A stretch of 6,971 bases of DNA from Alphaproteobacteria bacterium (GTDB lineage: Bacteria > Pseudomonadota > Alphaproteobacteria > 16-39-46): positions 1 through 6,971 of the forward strand of contig CANMHY010000035.1 in NCBI GenBank assembly GCA_947497675.1, in the 5' to 3' direction. A program made the position numbers and the translations under genes. Each line of letters begins with the position of its first letter. Position 1 is the stretch's first letter. The notes under the pieces were generated by a model. It worked only from the letters and a program-made list of their open reading frames with translations. It did no database searches and was not told the DNA's origin. This document shows positions 1 to 6,286 of this stretch, one piece after another.

Positions 1-293
1 ACATCACTTGCAGTCATTTTTGAGACTTCCAAGCGAAGCTTTTCAATATCAGCACCTTTTTTACCAATGACAACACCAGGACGGGCGGATAAAATATTTA
101 TTCTCGCCTTCTTTGCAGGCCTTTCAATGATGACATTTGAAATAGCAGCCTGCTTTAGATGCTTCATCAGGTACTTACGAATTTTGAGATCTTCATGGAG
201 AAGATCAGCATACTCACGTCCAGCAAACCAACGGGAATCCCATGTACGTGTAATTCCAAGACGCAAGCCATTTGGCCTAACTTTTTGTCCCAT
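1..293 (-). CDS. rpsC: 30S ribosomal protein S3 (uS3), N-terminal part, cut by window edge
   Basis: S3 sits on the head of the small subunit at the mRNA entry channel and helps unwind mRNA. The visible 97 codons start [18 protein letters not shown], the standard S3 N-terminus. They run into the KH type II domain with its RNA-contacting GKKG loop at residues 77-80, in the context [14 protein letters not shown]. The ATG at 293 shares one base with the rplV stop (TAATG), and an AAGGAG ribosome-binding site lies 8 bases upstream inside the end of rplV, so translational coupling is likely. The gene continues beyond base 1; the family is usually a little over 210-230 residues, so more than half is missing from view. 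Identity is secure from the sequence and from its place in the S10 operon. Confidence 0.97.
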   Translation of the reverse strand, partial: MGQKVRPNGLRLGITRTWDSRWFAGREYADLLHEDLKIRKYLMKHLKQAAISNVIIERPAKKARINILSARPGVVIGKKGADIEKLRLEVSKMTASD

Positions 294-676
294 TATTTTG
301 TCTCCTTGAGACGTTCAGCAACACAAATATTAATTCGACTAAAGGGTTTATGAATTTGAGTCGCACGGCCCTTTGCAGCAGGCATCACACGTTTCATAAC
401 CACTGATCTTCCAACAACAGCTTCCGAAACCACCAATTGATCAATATCAAGATTATGGTTATTCTCAGCATTTGAAACCGCAGACATTAATATTTTTTTA
501 ACATCCTTTGAAATACGCTTTTTATCAAACATTAAAAATGCAAGCGCATCTTCAACTGTTTTTCCGCGAATTGCGCCTGCAATTAGATTTAGCTTACGGG
601 GCGAAACCCGCAGCATAGGATGCGATGCATTTGCTTCGTCATCCCCCAAGCGTCTTAAAGTTGGACTTTTACTCAT
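293..676 (-). CDS. rplV: 50S ribosomal protein L22 (uL22)
   Basis: L22 binds 23S rRNA, and its long beta-hairpin lines the peptide exit tunnel. The 127-residue product has the L22 core from [18 protein letters not shown] onward, the [13 protein letters not shown] helix, and the tunnel hairpin around [20 protein letters not shown] (about residues 92-111) with the MKR and GRA motifs intact. It carries about 15 extra N-terminal residues ([17 protein letters not shown]) compared with the 110-residue E. coli protein; alphaproteobacterial L22 proteins often have such an extension. It starts 5 bases after the rpsS stop, with AGAGG 9 bases upstream as the likely ribosome-binding site. The stop codon overlaps the rpsC start by one base. 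Confidence 0.97.
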   Translation of the reverse strand: MSKSPTLRRLGDDEANASHPMLRVSPRKLNLIAGAIRGKTVEDALAFLMFDKKRISKDVKKILMSAVSNAENNHNLDIDQLVVSEAVVGRSVVMKRVMPAAKGRATQIHKPFSRINICVAERLKETK

Positions 677-681
677 TTATC

Positions 682-960
682 CTAACCTCTTTTCGTTTTT
701 TTATCTGCCGAATGACCATAATAGGTACGGGTCAGAGAAAATTCACCAAATTTATGACCAACCATCTCTTCCGTGACATACACAGGAATAAACTTATGAC
801 CATTATGAACCCCAAACGTTAGCCCTACAAATTGGGGAAGAATTGTTGAACGGCGCGACCAGGTCTTGATAATTTCCTTCCGACCAGACTGACGTGAGGC
901 TTCAGCTTTCTTAAGCAAATAACCATCCACAAAGGGACCTTTCCATACCGAACGTGTCAA
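682..960 (-). CDS. rpsS: 30S ribosomal protein S19 (uS19), TTG start
   Basis: S19 lies in the head of the small subunit, next to S13, and contacts the A-site tRNA region. The 92-residue product matches the family across its length: [15 protein letters not shown] at the N-terminus, [19 protein letters not shown] in the middle, and the [22 protein letters not shown] signature near the end. The start codon is TTG. It lies at exactly the residue where the family begins (M-x-R-S-x-W-K-G), 8 bases after a strong AAGGAG, and I see no ATG that would fit. The gene lies 40 bases after rplB and 5 bases before rplV, and ends in TAG. Confidence 0.96.
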   Translation of the reverse strand: MTRSVWKGPFVDGYLLKKAEASRQSGRKEIIKTWSRRSTILPQFVGLTFGVHNGHKFIPVYVTEEMVGHKFGEFSLTRTYYGHSADKKTKRG

Positions 961-968
961 ATTCCTAA

Positions 969-974
969 CTCCTT
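969..974 (-). promoter_or_regulatory. Ribosome-binding site deciding the TTG start of rpsS
   Basis: AAGGAG on the minus strand, 8 bases upstream of the TTG at 960. This is a full-strength Shine-Dalgarno match at ideal spacing, and it supports the non-ATG start of S19. It also lies in the loop of a weak 5-bp inverted repeat (CCTAA/TTAGG, 964-968 and 981-985), so it would stay exposed if that hairpin formed. Confidence 0.8.
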
Positions 975-1000
975 ATTCTCTTAGGACCAAAATCTAAATC

Positions 1001-1822
1001 TTACTTTCGACGCCGAATAATATACTTCGACGTTGCAACATTTTTACGAGTCTTTTTACCCTTTGTACATTTTCCCCAAGGCGTAACAGGATGACGACCA
1101 CCCGATGTTTTTCCTTCTCCACCACCATGAGGGTGATCAACAGGGTTCATGGCAACACCACGAACCGTTGGGCGAATTCCCATCCACCGTTTACGTCCTG
1201 CTTTTCCGAGTACAACGTTTTTCTGGTCAGGGTTTGAAACAGCCCCGATTGTTGCCATACACTCTGCGCGCACAATTCTTAATTCACCAGAACTAAGCTT
1301 AAGCTGAACATACCCAGAATCACGACCAACAATTTGAACATACGTTCCAGCGGATCTTGCAAGCTGTCCACCTTTTCCAGATTTCATCTCAACATTATGA
1401 ACAATTGTTCCTACAGGAATGTTTTGCATCGGCATTGCATTGCCAGGTTTAATGTCGGCGCGCTCTCCGGAGATAACTTGATCCCCAACTTTCAAACGTT
1501 GCGGTGCTAAAATATATGCTTTTTCACCATCTTCATAGGTAATCAAAGCAATCCAAGCTGTTCTATTCGGATCATATTCAAGACGCTCTACGACACCTAC
1601 CATATCGAATTTTTGCCGTCTAAAGTCAATAAGACGATACCGTCTTTTATGACCGCCACCGTGATGAAACGTTGTGATACGGCCATTGTTGTTGCGTCCA
1701 CCTGTCTTCTTCAGTCCTACTGTCAAAGATCTTTCAGGTTTCCCTTTCCAAAGTTCTGACCTATCTACAAGAACAAGCTGGCGTTGTCCCGGTGTCGTGG
1801 GTTTAAAAAATTTCAATGCCAT
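1001..1822 (-). CDS. rplB: 50S ribosomal protein L2 (uL2)
   Basis: L2 is a primary 23S rRNA binder needed for subunit joining and for peptidyl-transferase activity. The 273-residue product is full length for the family. The N-terminal domain shows [21 protein letters not shown] (residues 43-63) and the SH3-like core shows [12 protein letters not shown]. The C-terminal signature [18 protein letters not shown] includes His230, which corresponds to the functionally important His229 of E. coli, followed by [11 protein letters not shown]. It starts with ATG one base after the rplW stop, with AGGA 7 bases upstream inside rplW, so the two are probably translationally coupled. A 40-base spacer separates it from rpsS. 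Confidence 0.98.
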   Translation of the reverse strand: MALKFFKPTTPGQRQLVLVDRSELWKGKPERSLTVGLKKTGGRNNNGRITTFHHGGGHKRRYRLIDFRRQKFDMVGVVERLEYDPNRTAWIALITYEDGEKAYILAPQRLKVGDQVISGERADIKPGNAMPMQNIPVGTIVHNVEMKSGKGGQLARSAGTYVQIVGRDSGYVQLKLSSGELRIVRAECMATIGAVSNPDQKNVVLGKAGRKRWMGIRPTVRGVAMNPVDHPHGGGEGKTSGGRHPVTPWGKCTKGKKTRKNVATSKYIIRRRK

Positions 1823-1823
1823 T

Positions 1824-2144
1824 TTATATTCCTGCCATTACATCCAAAGTTGACCCAGAATCAAGCGTTACATAAGCTTTTTTAACTTCTGCACGCTTTC
1901 CTTCAATTCCTCGAAAACGTTTTGTCTTTCCTTTAACACGCAGCGTGTTTACAGCCAAAACTTTAACTTTGAAAAGACCTTCAATCGCTTCACGAATCTC
2001 TGGTTTCGTCGCATCAAGGGAAACTTCAAACGCATGCTGGTTTTTTTCTGTCAACATCGTCGTCTTTTCACTTACAAGCGGTTTCCGAATGATTTCATAC
2101 ATTCTTGAAAGAGAAATTGTTTTCTTTTTAGGAGAAGTTGTCAT
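1824..2144 (-). CDS. rplW: 50S ribosomal protein L23 (uL23)
   Basis: L23 sits at the peptide exit port, where trigger factor, SRP and the Sec translocon dock. The 106-residue product has the family core from [16 protein letters not shown]. Glu26 in VSEK corresponds to the exposed glutamate (Glu18 in E. coli) that contacts trigger factor. The C-terminal half has [16 protein letters not shown] and the KKAYVTL strand. It begins about 14 residues earlier than a typical L23 ([14 protein letters not shown]). I keep this start because its ATG overlaps the rplD stop in an ATGA arrangement and is preceded by GGAGG 10 bases upstream. The internal Met15 has no convincing ribosome-binding site. Confidence 0.96.
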   Translation of the reverse strand: MTTSPKKKTISLSRMYEIIRKPLVSEKTTMLTEKNQHAFEVSLDATKPEIREAIEGLFKVKVLAVNTLRVKGKTKRFRGIEGKRAEVKKAYVTLDSGSTLDVMAGI

Positions 2145-2761
2145 TTTAAACGTGCCTCCAAGTGATGAACTGCATCTTCCGACAAAACAAGCATTTTACG
2201 TTTTAAAATACTTAAGACATTTGCGCCTTCTTGTGGCAAAACATCAATATTTATAAGATTTCGAGCAGCACACAAAAAGTTAGAATCGACCACATTTCCA
2301 TCAATGAATAAGGCCGAAGACAGCCCCATAACCTGAAGTTTCTGCTCTAAATCTTTTGCCTTAAGTGTCTCACATTTAAAATCCTTAACGATCAATAATT
2401 CACCCAAGGCTAGTTTTTGTGATAACGCTGTTTTAAGACCTAATTTTCTAATTTTCTTAGGAAGACTGTATCCATGATCCCGTGTAAGCGGTCCAAAAAT
2501 AACAGCACCCCCTCGAAACTGTGGTGATCTTAGGCTTCCTTGACGTGCTCGACCCGTTCCCTTTTGTTTATAGGGTTTGCGTGTCGTTCCACTAATATCA
2601 GAGATCCCTTTTGTTTGATGGGTCCCTTGGCGTGCACGCGCCATTTGCCAATGAATAACGCGAGATAAGATATCTTTTCGCACTGGAAGACCAAAAATCT
2701 CCCCTGGCAACGTTACTTCACCAACAACTTTATTATCCAAACTTTTAACTGGACACTTCAT
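2141..2761 (-). CDS. rplD: 50S ribosomal protein L4 (uL4)
   Basis: L4 binds 23S rRNA, and its extended loop reaches the exit-tunnel constriction next to L22. In E. coli it also represses its own S10 operon, at transcription and translation. The 206-residue product has the usual N-terminal strand region, then the tunnel loop at about residues 58-90 (SGTTRKPYKQKGTGRARQGS, then the conserved FRGGAVIFGP), then the globular part starting RDHGYSLPKKIRKLGLKTAL. The start ATG has AAAGGA 7 bases upstream. The stop overlaps the rplW start by 4 bases (ATGA). A 37-base gap from rplC contains an AU-only inverted repeat that abuts the ribosome-binding site. Autoregulation by L4 cannot be read from this sequence. 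Confidence 0.96.
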   Translation of the reverse strand: MKCPVKSLDNKVVGEVTLPGEIFGLPVRKDILSRVIHWQMARARQGTHQTKGISDISGTTRKPYKQKGTGRARQGSLRSPQFRGGAVIFGPLTRDHGYSLPKKIRKLGLKTALSQKLALGELLIVKDFKCETLKAKDLEQKLQVMGLSSALFIDGNVVDSNFLCAARNLINIDVLPQEGANVLSILKRKMLVLSEDAVHHLEARLK

Positions 2762-2771
2762 GTTCCAATCC

Positions 2772-2788
2772 TTTAAAAACTTTTTAAA
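2772..2788 (-). repeat. AU-only inverted repeat next to the rplD ribosome-binding site
   Basis: A perfect 8-bp inverted repeat with a one-base centre (TTTAAAAA, C, TTTTTAAA on the plus strand) fills much of the 37-base rplC-rplD gap. Its last three RNA bases are the first three of the rplD AAAGGA ribosome-binding site. As RNA it could form a short weak hairpin of about 6-7 A-U pairs. No U-tract or GC stem is present, so it is not a standard terminator. It may be only base-composition noise. Confidence 0.4.
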
Positions 2789-2798
2789 TCACTTTTTC

Positions 2799-3443
2799 TC
2801 AATGCTGCACTTTTTTAACTGCATCTTGCACAAGAACAACACTTCCTTGACTTCCGGGGACAGCCCCATAGACCATAATCAAACCACGTTCAACATCGGT
2901 TTGAATAACTTTTAGATTTTGAATCGTCACGCGCTCAGAACCAAGATGACCTGCCATCTTCTTTCCTTTAAATACTTTGCCTGGATCTTGACGATTTCCC
3001 GTTGATCCATGACTGCGGTGAGAAACTGAAACACCATGGGACGCTCTTAAGCCTCCAAAGTTATGGCGTTTCATAGATCCGGCAAATCCCTTCCCTATAC
3101 TCGTCCCGATCACATCAATGAATTGACCTGGTGTAAAGTGGTCTACACGAATTTCGGTACCAACATCAAGAAGATTCTCTTCAGAGACACAAAATTCTGC
3201 ACAATGCCTTTTAGGTTCAACCTTTGCTTTGGCAAAATGTCCCCGCAACGGCTTTGAAACATTCTTTATTTTAGGATTGTTATCAACCCCAATTTGCAAA
3301 GCACGATAACCTTCTTTTTCAGGTGTTTTGACTTGAATCACCTGACAGTCTTTAACATGAAGAACGGTCACAGGAAGATGCTCACCATCAACTGTAAAGA
3401 GCCGTGTCATCCCTAATTTTTCAGCAATAAGTCCTGTACGCAT
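2799..3443 (-). CDS. rplC: 50S ribosomal protein L3 (uL3)
   Basis: L3 is an early-assembly 23S rRNA binder whose long loop reaches toward the peptidyl-transferase centre. The 214-residue product starts [17 protein letters not shown], as the family does, and has the [19 protein letters not shown] segment. The central loop [20 protein letters not shown] contains Gln152, the equivalent of the E. coli glutamine methylated by PrmB. The [11 protein letters not shown] motif follows, then the C-terminal [11 protein letters not shown]. The ATG start lies 13 bases after the rpsJ stop, with an AGGTGA ribosome-binding site in that gap. The stop is TGA. Confidence 0.97.
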   Translation of the reverse strand: MRTGLIAEKLGMTRLFTVDGEHLPVTVLHVKDCQVIQVKTPEKEGYRALQIGVDNNPKIKNVSKPLRGHFAKAKVEPKRHCAEFCVSEENLLDVGTEIRVDHFTPGQFIDVIGTSIGKGFAGSMKRHNFGGLRASHGVSVSHRSHGSTGNRQDPGKVFKGKKMAGHLGSERVTIQNLKVIQTDVERGLIMVYGAVPGSQGSVVLVQDAVKKVQH

Positions 3444-3456
3444 TACTTCACCTATC

Positions 3457-3765
3457 TTAAAGCTTAATTTCTACATCAACACCAGAAGCCAGTTCCAGCT
3501 TCATTAAAGCATCCACCGTCTGAGGGGTCCAGTCCACGATATCCAAGAGACGTTTATGGGTTCGTATCTCGAACTGCTCACGTGACTTCTTGTCAATATG
3601 AGGCCCACGGTTAACCGTAAACTTTTGAATATTTGTTGGAAGAGGAACGGGTCCTCTTACAACAGCCCCTGTTCGACGCGCCGTATTCACAATCTCTTTT
3701 GTAGATTGATCAAGAATACGATGATCAAAGGCTTTTAAACGAATACGAATACTTTGATTTTCCAT
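3457..3765 (-). CDS. rpsJ: 30S ribosomal protein S10 / NusE (uS10)
   Basis: S10 is a small-subunit head protein. In E. coli it also acts as NusE, pairing with NusB in transcription antitermination. The 102-residue product is full length. It shows [20 protein letters not shown] at the N-terminus, GPVPLPT, and the family signature around [20 protein letters not shown] (about residues 54-73). The ATG start has AAGG 7 bases upstream. It lies only 38 bases after tuf, with no terminator or promoter that I can see, so it is probably read from the tuf transcript. In most proteobacteria rpsJ opens the S10 operon after its own leader; here EF-Tu is directly in front. Confidence 0.97.
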   Translation of the reverse strand: MENQSIRIRLKAFDHRILDQSTKEIVNTARRTGAVVRGPVPLPTNIQKFTVNRGPHIDKKSREQFEIRTHKRLLDIVDWTPQTVDALMKLELASGVDVEIKL

Positions 3766-3785
3766 GGAATGACCTTCTTTTATCC

Positions 3786-3800
3786 TAAATCCTAGATTTA
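3786..3800 (-). repeat. Short inverted repeat in the tuf-rpsJ gap
   Basis: A perfect 6-bp inverted repeat with a 3-base loop (TAAATC, CTA, GATTTA on the plus strand) lies between the tuf stop and rpsJ. In RNA it would be a weak A-U-rich hairpin followed by GGAUAAAAG, with no U-tract. It is too weak to be called a terminator. It could mark an mRNA processing point or be chance. Confidence 0.35.
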
Positions 3801-3803
3801 AAC

Positions 3804-4994
3804 TTACGCAATAATTTTAGAGACAACACCCGCCCCAACGGTACGACCACCTTCGCGAATTGCGAAACGAAGCCCTTCGTCCATGGCGATTGGTGCAATC
3901 AACTCAACGGTCATCCGTATATTGTCGCCAGGCATGACCATCTTCACATCATCTGGTAAGACCACCGTTCCCGTTACATCCGTTGTTCTAAAGTAAAACT
4001 GTGGACGATAGTTTGCAAAGAACGGTGTATGCCGCCCTCCTTCTTCCTTCGTCAAAATATATGCTTCACACTCAAACTTCGTATGGGGCTTAATCGATCC
4101 AGGCGCCGCCAATACTTGTCCGCGCTCAACATCTTCTCTCTTCGTCCCTCTTAACAAGGCTCCAATGTTGTCCCCTGCTTCTCCTTGGTCCAACAACTTA
4201 CGGAACATCTCAACACCCGTCATAATTGTCTTCTGCGTCGGACGAATTCCTACGATTTCAACTTCTTCTCCAACCTTCACGATACCGCGCTCAACGCGTC
4301 CCGTTACCACCGTCCCACGTCCAGATATTGAAAATACATCTTCTATCGGCATCAAGAATGGCTTGTCTTTTGCCCGCTCTGGTTGCGGTATGTAATTATC
4401 TACCGCATCCATCAAAGCCTCAATCGACTTCTCTCCAATCTCAGGCTCACGTCCTTCTAAGGCACAGAGCGCACTTCCCTTAACAATTGGAATCGTGTCT
4501 CCTGGAAAATCATAACTCGATAGGAGTTCTCTAACTTCCAGTTCCACCAAGTCCAGCAACTCAGGATCATCAACTTGATCAACCTTGTTCATATACACAA
4601 CCAACGCAGGCACTCCCACTTGGCGCGCGAGCAAAATGTGCTCCCGTGTCTGAGGCATCGGGCCATCTGCTGCTGAAACCACTAAAATCGCACCATCCAT
4701 CTGCGCTGCTCCCGTGATCATGTTCTTCACATAATCCGCGTGTCCGGGACAGTCTACGTGGGCATAATGTCTCTTCGCTGTTTCATACTCAACGTGCGCT
4801 GTTGAAATCGTGATGCCACGTGCTTTTTCTTCAGGCGCCTTGTCGATTTGGTCATACGCCATAAATTGCGCACCACCTTTTCCAGCAAGCACTTTCGTGA
4901 TCGCGGCTGTCAGCGTTGTCTTTCCATGGTCCACATGGCCGATTGTTCCTATGTTACAATGCGGCTTGTTTCTCTCAAATTTTGCCTTGGACAT
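3804..4994 (-). CDS. tuf: Translation elongation factor EF-Tu
   Basis: EF-Tu is the cytosolic GTPase that delivers aminoacyl-tRNA to the ribosomal A site. The 396-residue product is full length. All GTPase motifs are intact: P-loop GHVDHGKT (19-26), switch [14 protein letters not shown] (59-71), DCPGH with catalytic His85 (81-85), NKVD (136-139), and SALCALEG. The two beta-barrel domains follow, with [31 protein letters not shown] and the C-terminal [15 protein letters not shown]. The ATG start has AAGGGA 8 bases upstream. By eye the gene is richer in G+C, and in C-ending codons, than its neighbours, as expected for very high expression. It lies between tRNA-Gly and rpsJ, a mix of tufB-type upstream and tufA-type downstream context. 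Confidence 0.99.
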   Translation of the reverse strand: MSKAKFERNKPHCNIGTIGHVDHGKTTLTAAITKVLAGKGGAQFMAYDQIDKAPEEKARGITISTAHVEYETAKRHYAHVDCPGHADYVKNMITGAAQMDGAILVVSAADGPMPQTREHILLARQVGVPALVVYMNKVDQVDDPELLDLVELEVRELLSSYDFPGDTIPIVKGSALCALEGREPEIGEKSIEALMDAVDNYIPQPERAKDKPFLMPIEDVFSISGRGTVVTGRVERGIVKVGEEVEIVGIRPTQKTIMTGVEMFRKLLDQGEAGDNIGALLRGTKREDVERGQVLAAPGSIKPHTKFECEAYILTKEEGGRHTPFFANYRPQFYFRTTDVTGTVVLPDDVKMVMPGDNIRMTVELIAPIAMDEGLRFAIREGGRTVGAGVVSKIIA

Positions 4995-5087
4995 TTCTCT
5001 ATTCCCTTATCTGTTTTATTCCGTCAATTAACCCAATAACTTTGATACACTCTTTTGGAATCTATCATCTATCCCGAATAAACCTAC

Positions 5088-5110
5088 CCTTTATTTCTCT
5101 TAAATAAAGG
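5088..5110 (-). other. Hairpin directly 3' of tRNA-Gly (possible RNA processing element)
   Basis: A perfect 9-bp inverted repeat with a 5-base loop (CCTTTATTT, CTCTT, AAATAAAGG on the plus strand) starts at the base after the tRNA-Gly CCA. In the minus-strand transcript it forms a hairpin between the tRNA and the tuf leader. It is followed by GUAGGUUUAUUC, so there is no U-tract, and it is unlikely to be a rho-independent terminator. A role in separating tRNA from tuf mRNA, or in protecting the mRNA 5' end after cleavage, is an inference from its position. Confidence 0.55.
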
Positions 5111-5184
5111 TGGAGCGGGTGATGGGAATCGAACCCACGTGACCAGCTTGGAAGGCTGGGGCTCTACCATTGAGCTACACCCGC
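5111..5184 (-). tRNA. tRNA-Gly (anticodon TCC)
   Basis: A 74-base tRNA with CCA encoded. The acceptor stem GCGGGTG pairs with CACCCGC, with discriminator T. The D-arm contains GCTC/GAGC with loop AATGGTA, and the anticodon stem CCAGC/GCTGG encloses loop CTTCCAA with anticodon TCC (bases 5150-5152 on the plus strand). The T-arm is GTGGG-TTCGATT-CCCAT. It reads GGA and probably GGG codons. It is the second tRNA in the tRNA-Tyr, tRNA-Gly, tuf series, and its anticodon is that of the E. coli glyT gene upstream of tufB. Confidence 0.97.
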
Positions 5185-5217
5185 ACAGGAGACTTTTCTA
5201 AACCTCCAAAAACACGA

Positions 5218-5247
5218 AAAATACCGCACCAAAAAGCCCTCGGTCAA
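5218..5247 (-). promoter_or_regulatory. Weak candidate promoter between the two tRNAs
   Basis: On the minus strand TTGACC (5242-5247) is followed after 18 bases by TATTTT (5218-5223), a possible -35/-10 pair. It would start transcription about 26 bases before tRNA-Gly. The -35 matches five of six bases and the -10 four of six, with a slightly long spacer. It could give extra tRNA-Gly/tuf/S10 transcription, but it may equally be chance in the 69-base spacer. Confidence 0.3.
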
Positions 5248-5253
5248 GCATTT

Positions 5254-5339
5254 TGGTGGAGGGAGTAGGATTTGAACCTACGTAGACATACGTCGACAGA
5301 TTTACAGTCTGTTGCCTTTGACCGCTCGGCCACCCCTCC
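5254..5339 (-). tRNA. tRNA-Tyr (anticodon GTA)
   Basis: An 86-base class II tRNA with CCA encoded. The acceptor stem is GGAGGGG against TCCCTCC (one G-U pair), with discriminator A. The anticodon stem ACAGA/TCTGT encloses loop CTGTAAA with anticodon GTA (5303-5305 on the plus strand). A long variable arm contains GAC/GTC pairing, and the T-arm is GTAGG-TTCAAAT-CCTAC. It reads UAU and UAC. It lies 69 bases upstream of tRNA-Gly, in the same order as tyrU-glyT upstream of E. coli tufB, and appears to be the first gene of the transcript. An 82-codon open frame running through it (5198-5446, minus strand) is a shadow of the tRNA. Confidence 0.97.
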
Positions 5340-5393
5340 TTAAAATCCTTAAGAACATTTCTCTTTAAGCCAAAGATCTGATGTCCTCTCAAG

Positions 5394-5422
5394 GGTCTAG
5401 AAAATTTTCTACTTTTTGTCAA
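5394..5422 (-). promoter_or_regulatory. Candidate main promoter of the tRNA-tuf-S10 operon
   Basis: On the minus strand a perfect -35 TTGACA (5417-5422) is followed after exactly 17 bases by TAGACC (5394-5399) as the -10. This places the start near 5387, about 45-50 bases upstream of tRNA-Tyr. The -10 is poor (three of six bases against TATAAT), but the ideal -35, ideal spacing, A/T-rich spacer and position ahead of the first tRNA favour it. I see no other promoter as good anywhere in the operon, so it may drive all genes down to rpsC and beyond. Confidence 0.5.
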
Positions 5423-5423
5423 C

Positions 5424-5444
5424 GAGAAAGACGCTTTCTTTCTC
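5424..5444. repeat. Inverted repeat abutting the -35 of the operon promoter
   Basis: A perfect 7-bp inverted repeat with a 7-base centre (GAGAAAG, ACGCTTT, CTTTCTC on the plus strand) lies one base upstream of the TTGACA at 5417-5422. It sits downstream of the upstream gene's stop, but no U-tract follows on the minus strand, so it does not look like that gene's terminator. Its place fits a binding site for a transcription factor acting at the promoter, though chance cannot be excluded. The 134 bases between it and the next gene (5445-5578) are extremely A/T-rich, and I see no other feature there. Confidence 0.4.
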
Positions 5445-5578
5445 ACCCCGTTTTTATAAAACCATAAAATATCCCGTTTAAACTATTTAAAATCAATAAG
5501 TTATATTAAAATTAGGATTTAAAAGATAAAATTCAAAATAATAAAAAGTTTTAAAAATCTAAAGTGAAACATAAACTT

Positions 5579-6286
5579 TCATTCAACCGTGATATTAAAG
5601 ACATAAAATAAGGGAAGAGCTTCCTTTAACCGAATTTTATTTGCAAAGAGAAGAAGCTGCGCCTCTGTTTTAAAGGAATTTGAGACCTCTTTTTCATAAA
5701 AAGGCATTGTTATTTTATAAAGAGGAATGGACATCAAAGAATCTTCCAAAAAAACCTCCCGATGAATCTTTTCAACCCTAAAACCTCTGTGTACGAGCCA
5801 CCTTAAAACATCCTCAAAAAATACAAATTTTTCAGGATGACGATAGAGTATTTTCTTTTTTTTCACGCGTCCGCAGACAAGTGAAAAATCATTATAGATC
5901 CCCTCTTCAAAGAGGGTCTCGTCTTGAAATATCTCGCTCAGATGACCGTGGGGAGAAAGATCACGATTATGATAATCTGAAAAAATCTCTCTGGTTAAAT
6001 ATTTTTTTCTCTCAAAATCCTCAATCCTTAAACAGGCCAAATTCTGCTCACGTTTTTTAGAGGTTTCCATGATCGATTGCATGATTTCATGACGCACCTC
6101 TCCGTTTGAGTTTTTCGGTTTTTTTAACCTGATTTCTTTTTTTCGGATCGAAAACCGATATAAAGCTTTATTAACAGCTGTTACACTTCTTTTTAAAAAA
6201 TAACCCATCTCTTTGAGACTTAATCCTGCCTGATATGCTTTTCTTAAAAAATCAACTTCTTCTTCAGTCCAACTCATCTTTGACAT
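5579..6286 (-). CDS. Hypothetical protein with GcrA/Myb-like N-terminal helix-turn-helix
   Basis: I do not recognise the whole 235-residue protein. Residues 6-48 (from WTEEEVDFLRKAYQAGLS to LYRFSIR) resemble the GcrA/Myb-like fold: conserved W-T-x-E, a G-L-S turn before helix 2, and an S-V-x-A-V-x-K-x-L-x-R recognition-helix pattern much like N-A-V-I-G-K-x-H-R in GcrA. GcrA is an alphaproteobacterial cell-cycle regulator that binds DNA with sigma-70. A lysine-rich linker follows (49-58), then a region without a family I can name. That region includes FFEDVLRWLVHRGFRVEKIH (156-175) and a mixed hydrophobic C-terminus. I see no signal peptide or membrane segment. The ATG start has GGAG 6 bases upstream. 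It lies alone upstream of the tRNA operon. A DNA-binding role is an inference; GcrA itself is unlikely, since the C-terminal part looks different. Confidence 0.75.
   Translation of the reverse strand: MSKMSWTEEEVDFLRKAYQAGLSLKEMGYFLKRSVTAVNKALYRFSIRKKEIRLKKPKNSNGEVRHEIMQSIMETSKKREQNLACLRIEDFERKKYLTREIFSDYHNRDLSPHGHLSEIFQDETLFEEGIYNDFSLVCGRVKKKKILYRHPEKFVFFEDVLRWLVHRGFRVEKIHREVFLEDSLMSIPLYKITMPFYEKEVSNSFKTEAQLLLFANKIRLKEALPLFYVFNITVE

Noticed and set aside
67..353. Two plus-strand open frames opposite rpsC and rplV
   Set aside because: They lie antisense to highly conserved ribosomal genes, have no ribosome-binding site or recognisable protein pattern, and are explained as shadows.
4999..5030. 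TTGACG on the minus strand upstream of tuf as a tuf promoter
   Set aside because: At 17-base spacing the -10 would be GAATAG, which matches poorly and would place the start at or inside the start codon region.
5060..5073. Tandem 7-base repeat ATCTATC in the tuf leader
   Set aside because: Two short copies in AT-rich DNA are expected by chance and match no known site.
4165..5107. Several plus-strand open frames opposite tuf and its leader
   Set aside because: They arise from the biased codon use of tuf read on the other strand; the products are proline/serine-rich without any family pattern.
5198..5446. 82-codon open frame on the minus strand covering tRNA-Tyr and the promoter
   Set aside because: Its sequence contains WPSGQRQQTVNLSTYVYVGSNP, cut here to the typical part, which is the well-known translation of a tRNA-Tyr gene; it is not a protein gene.
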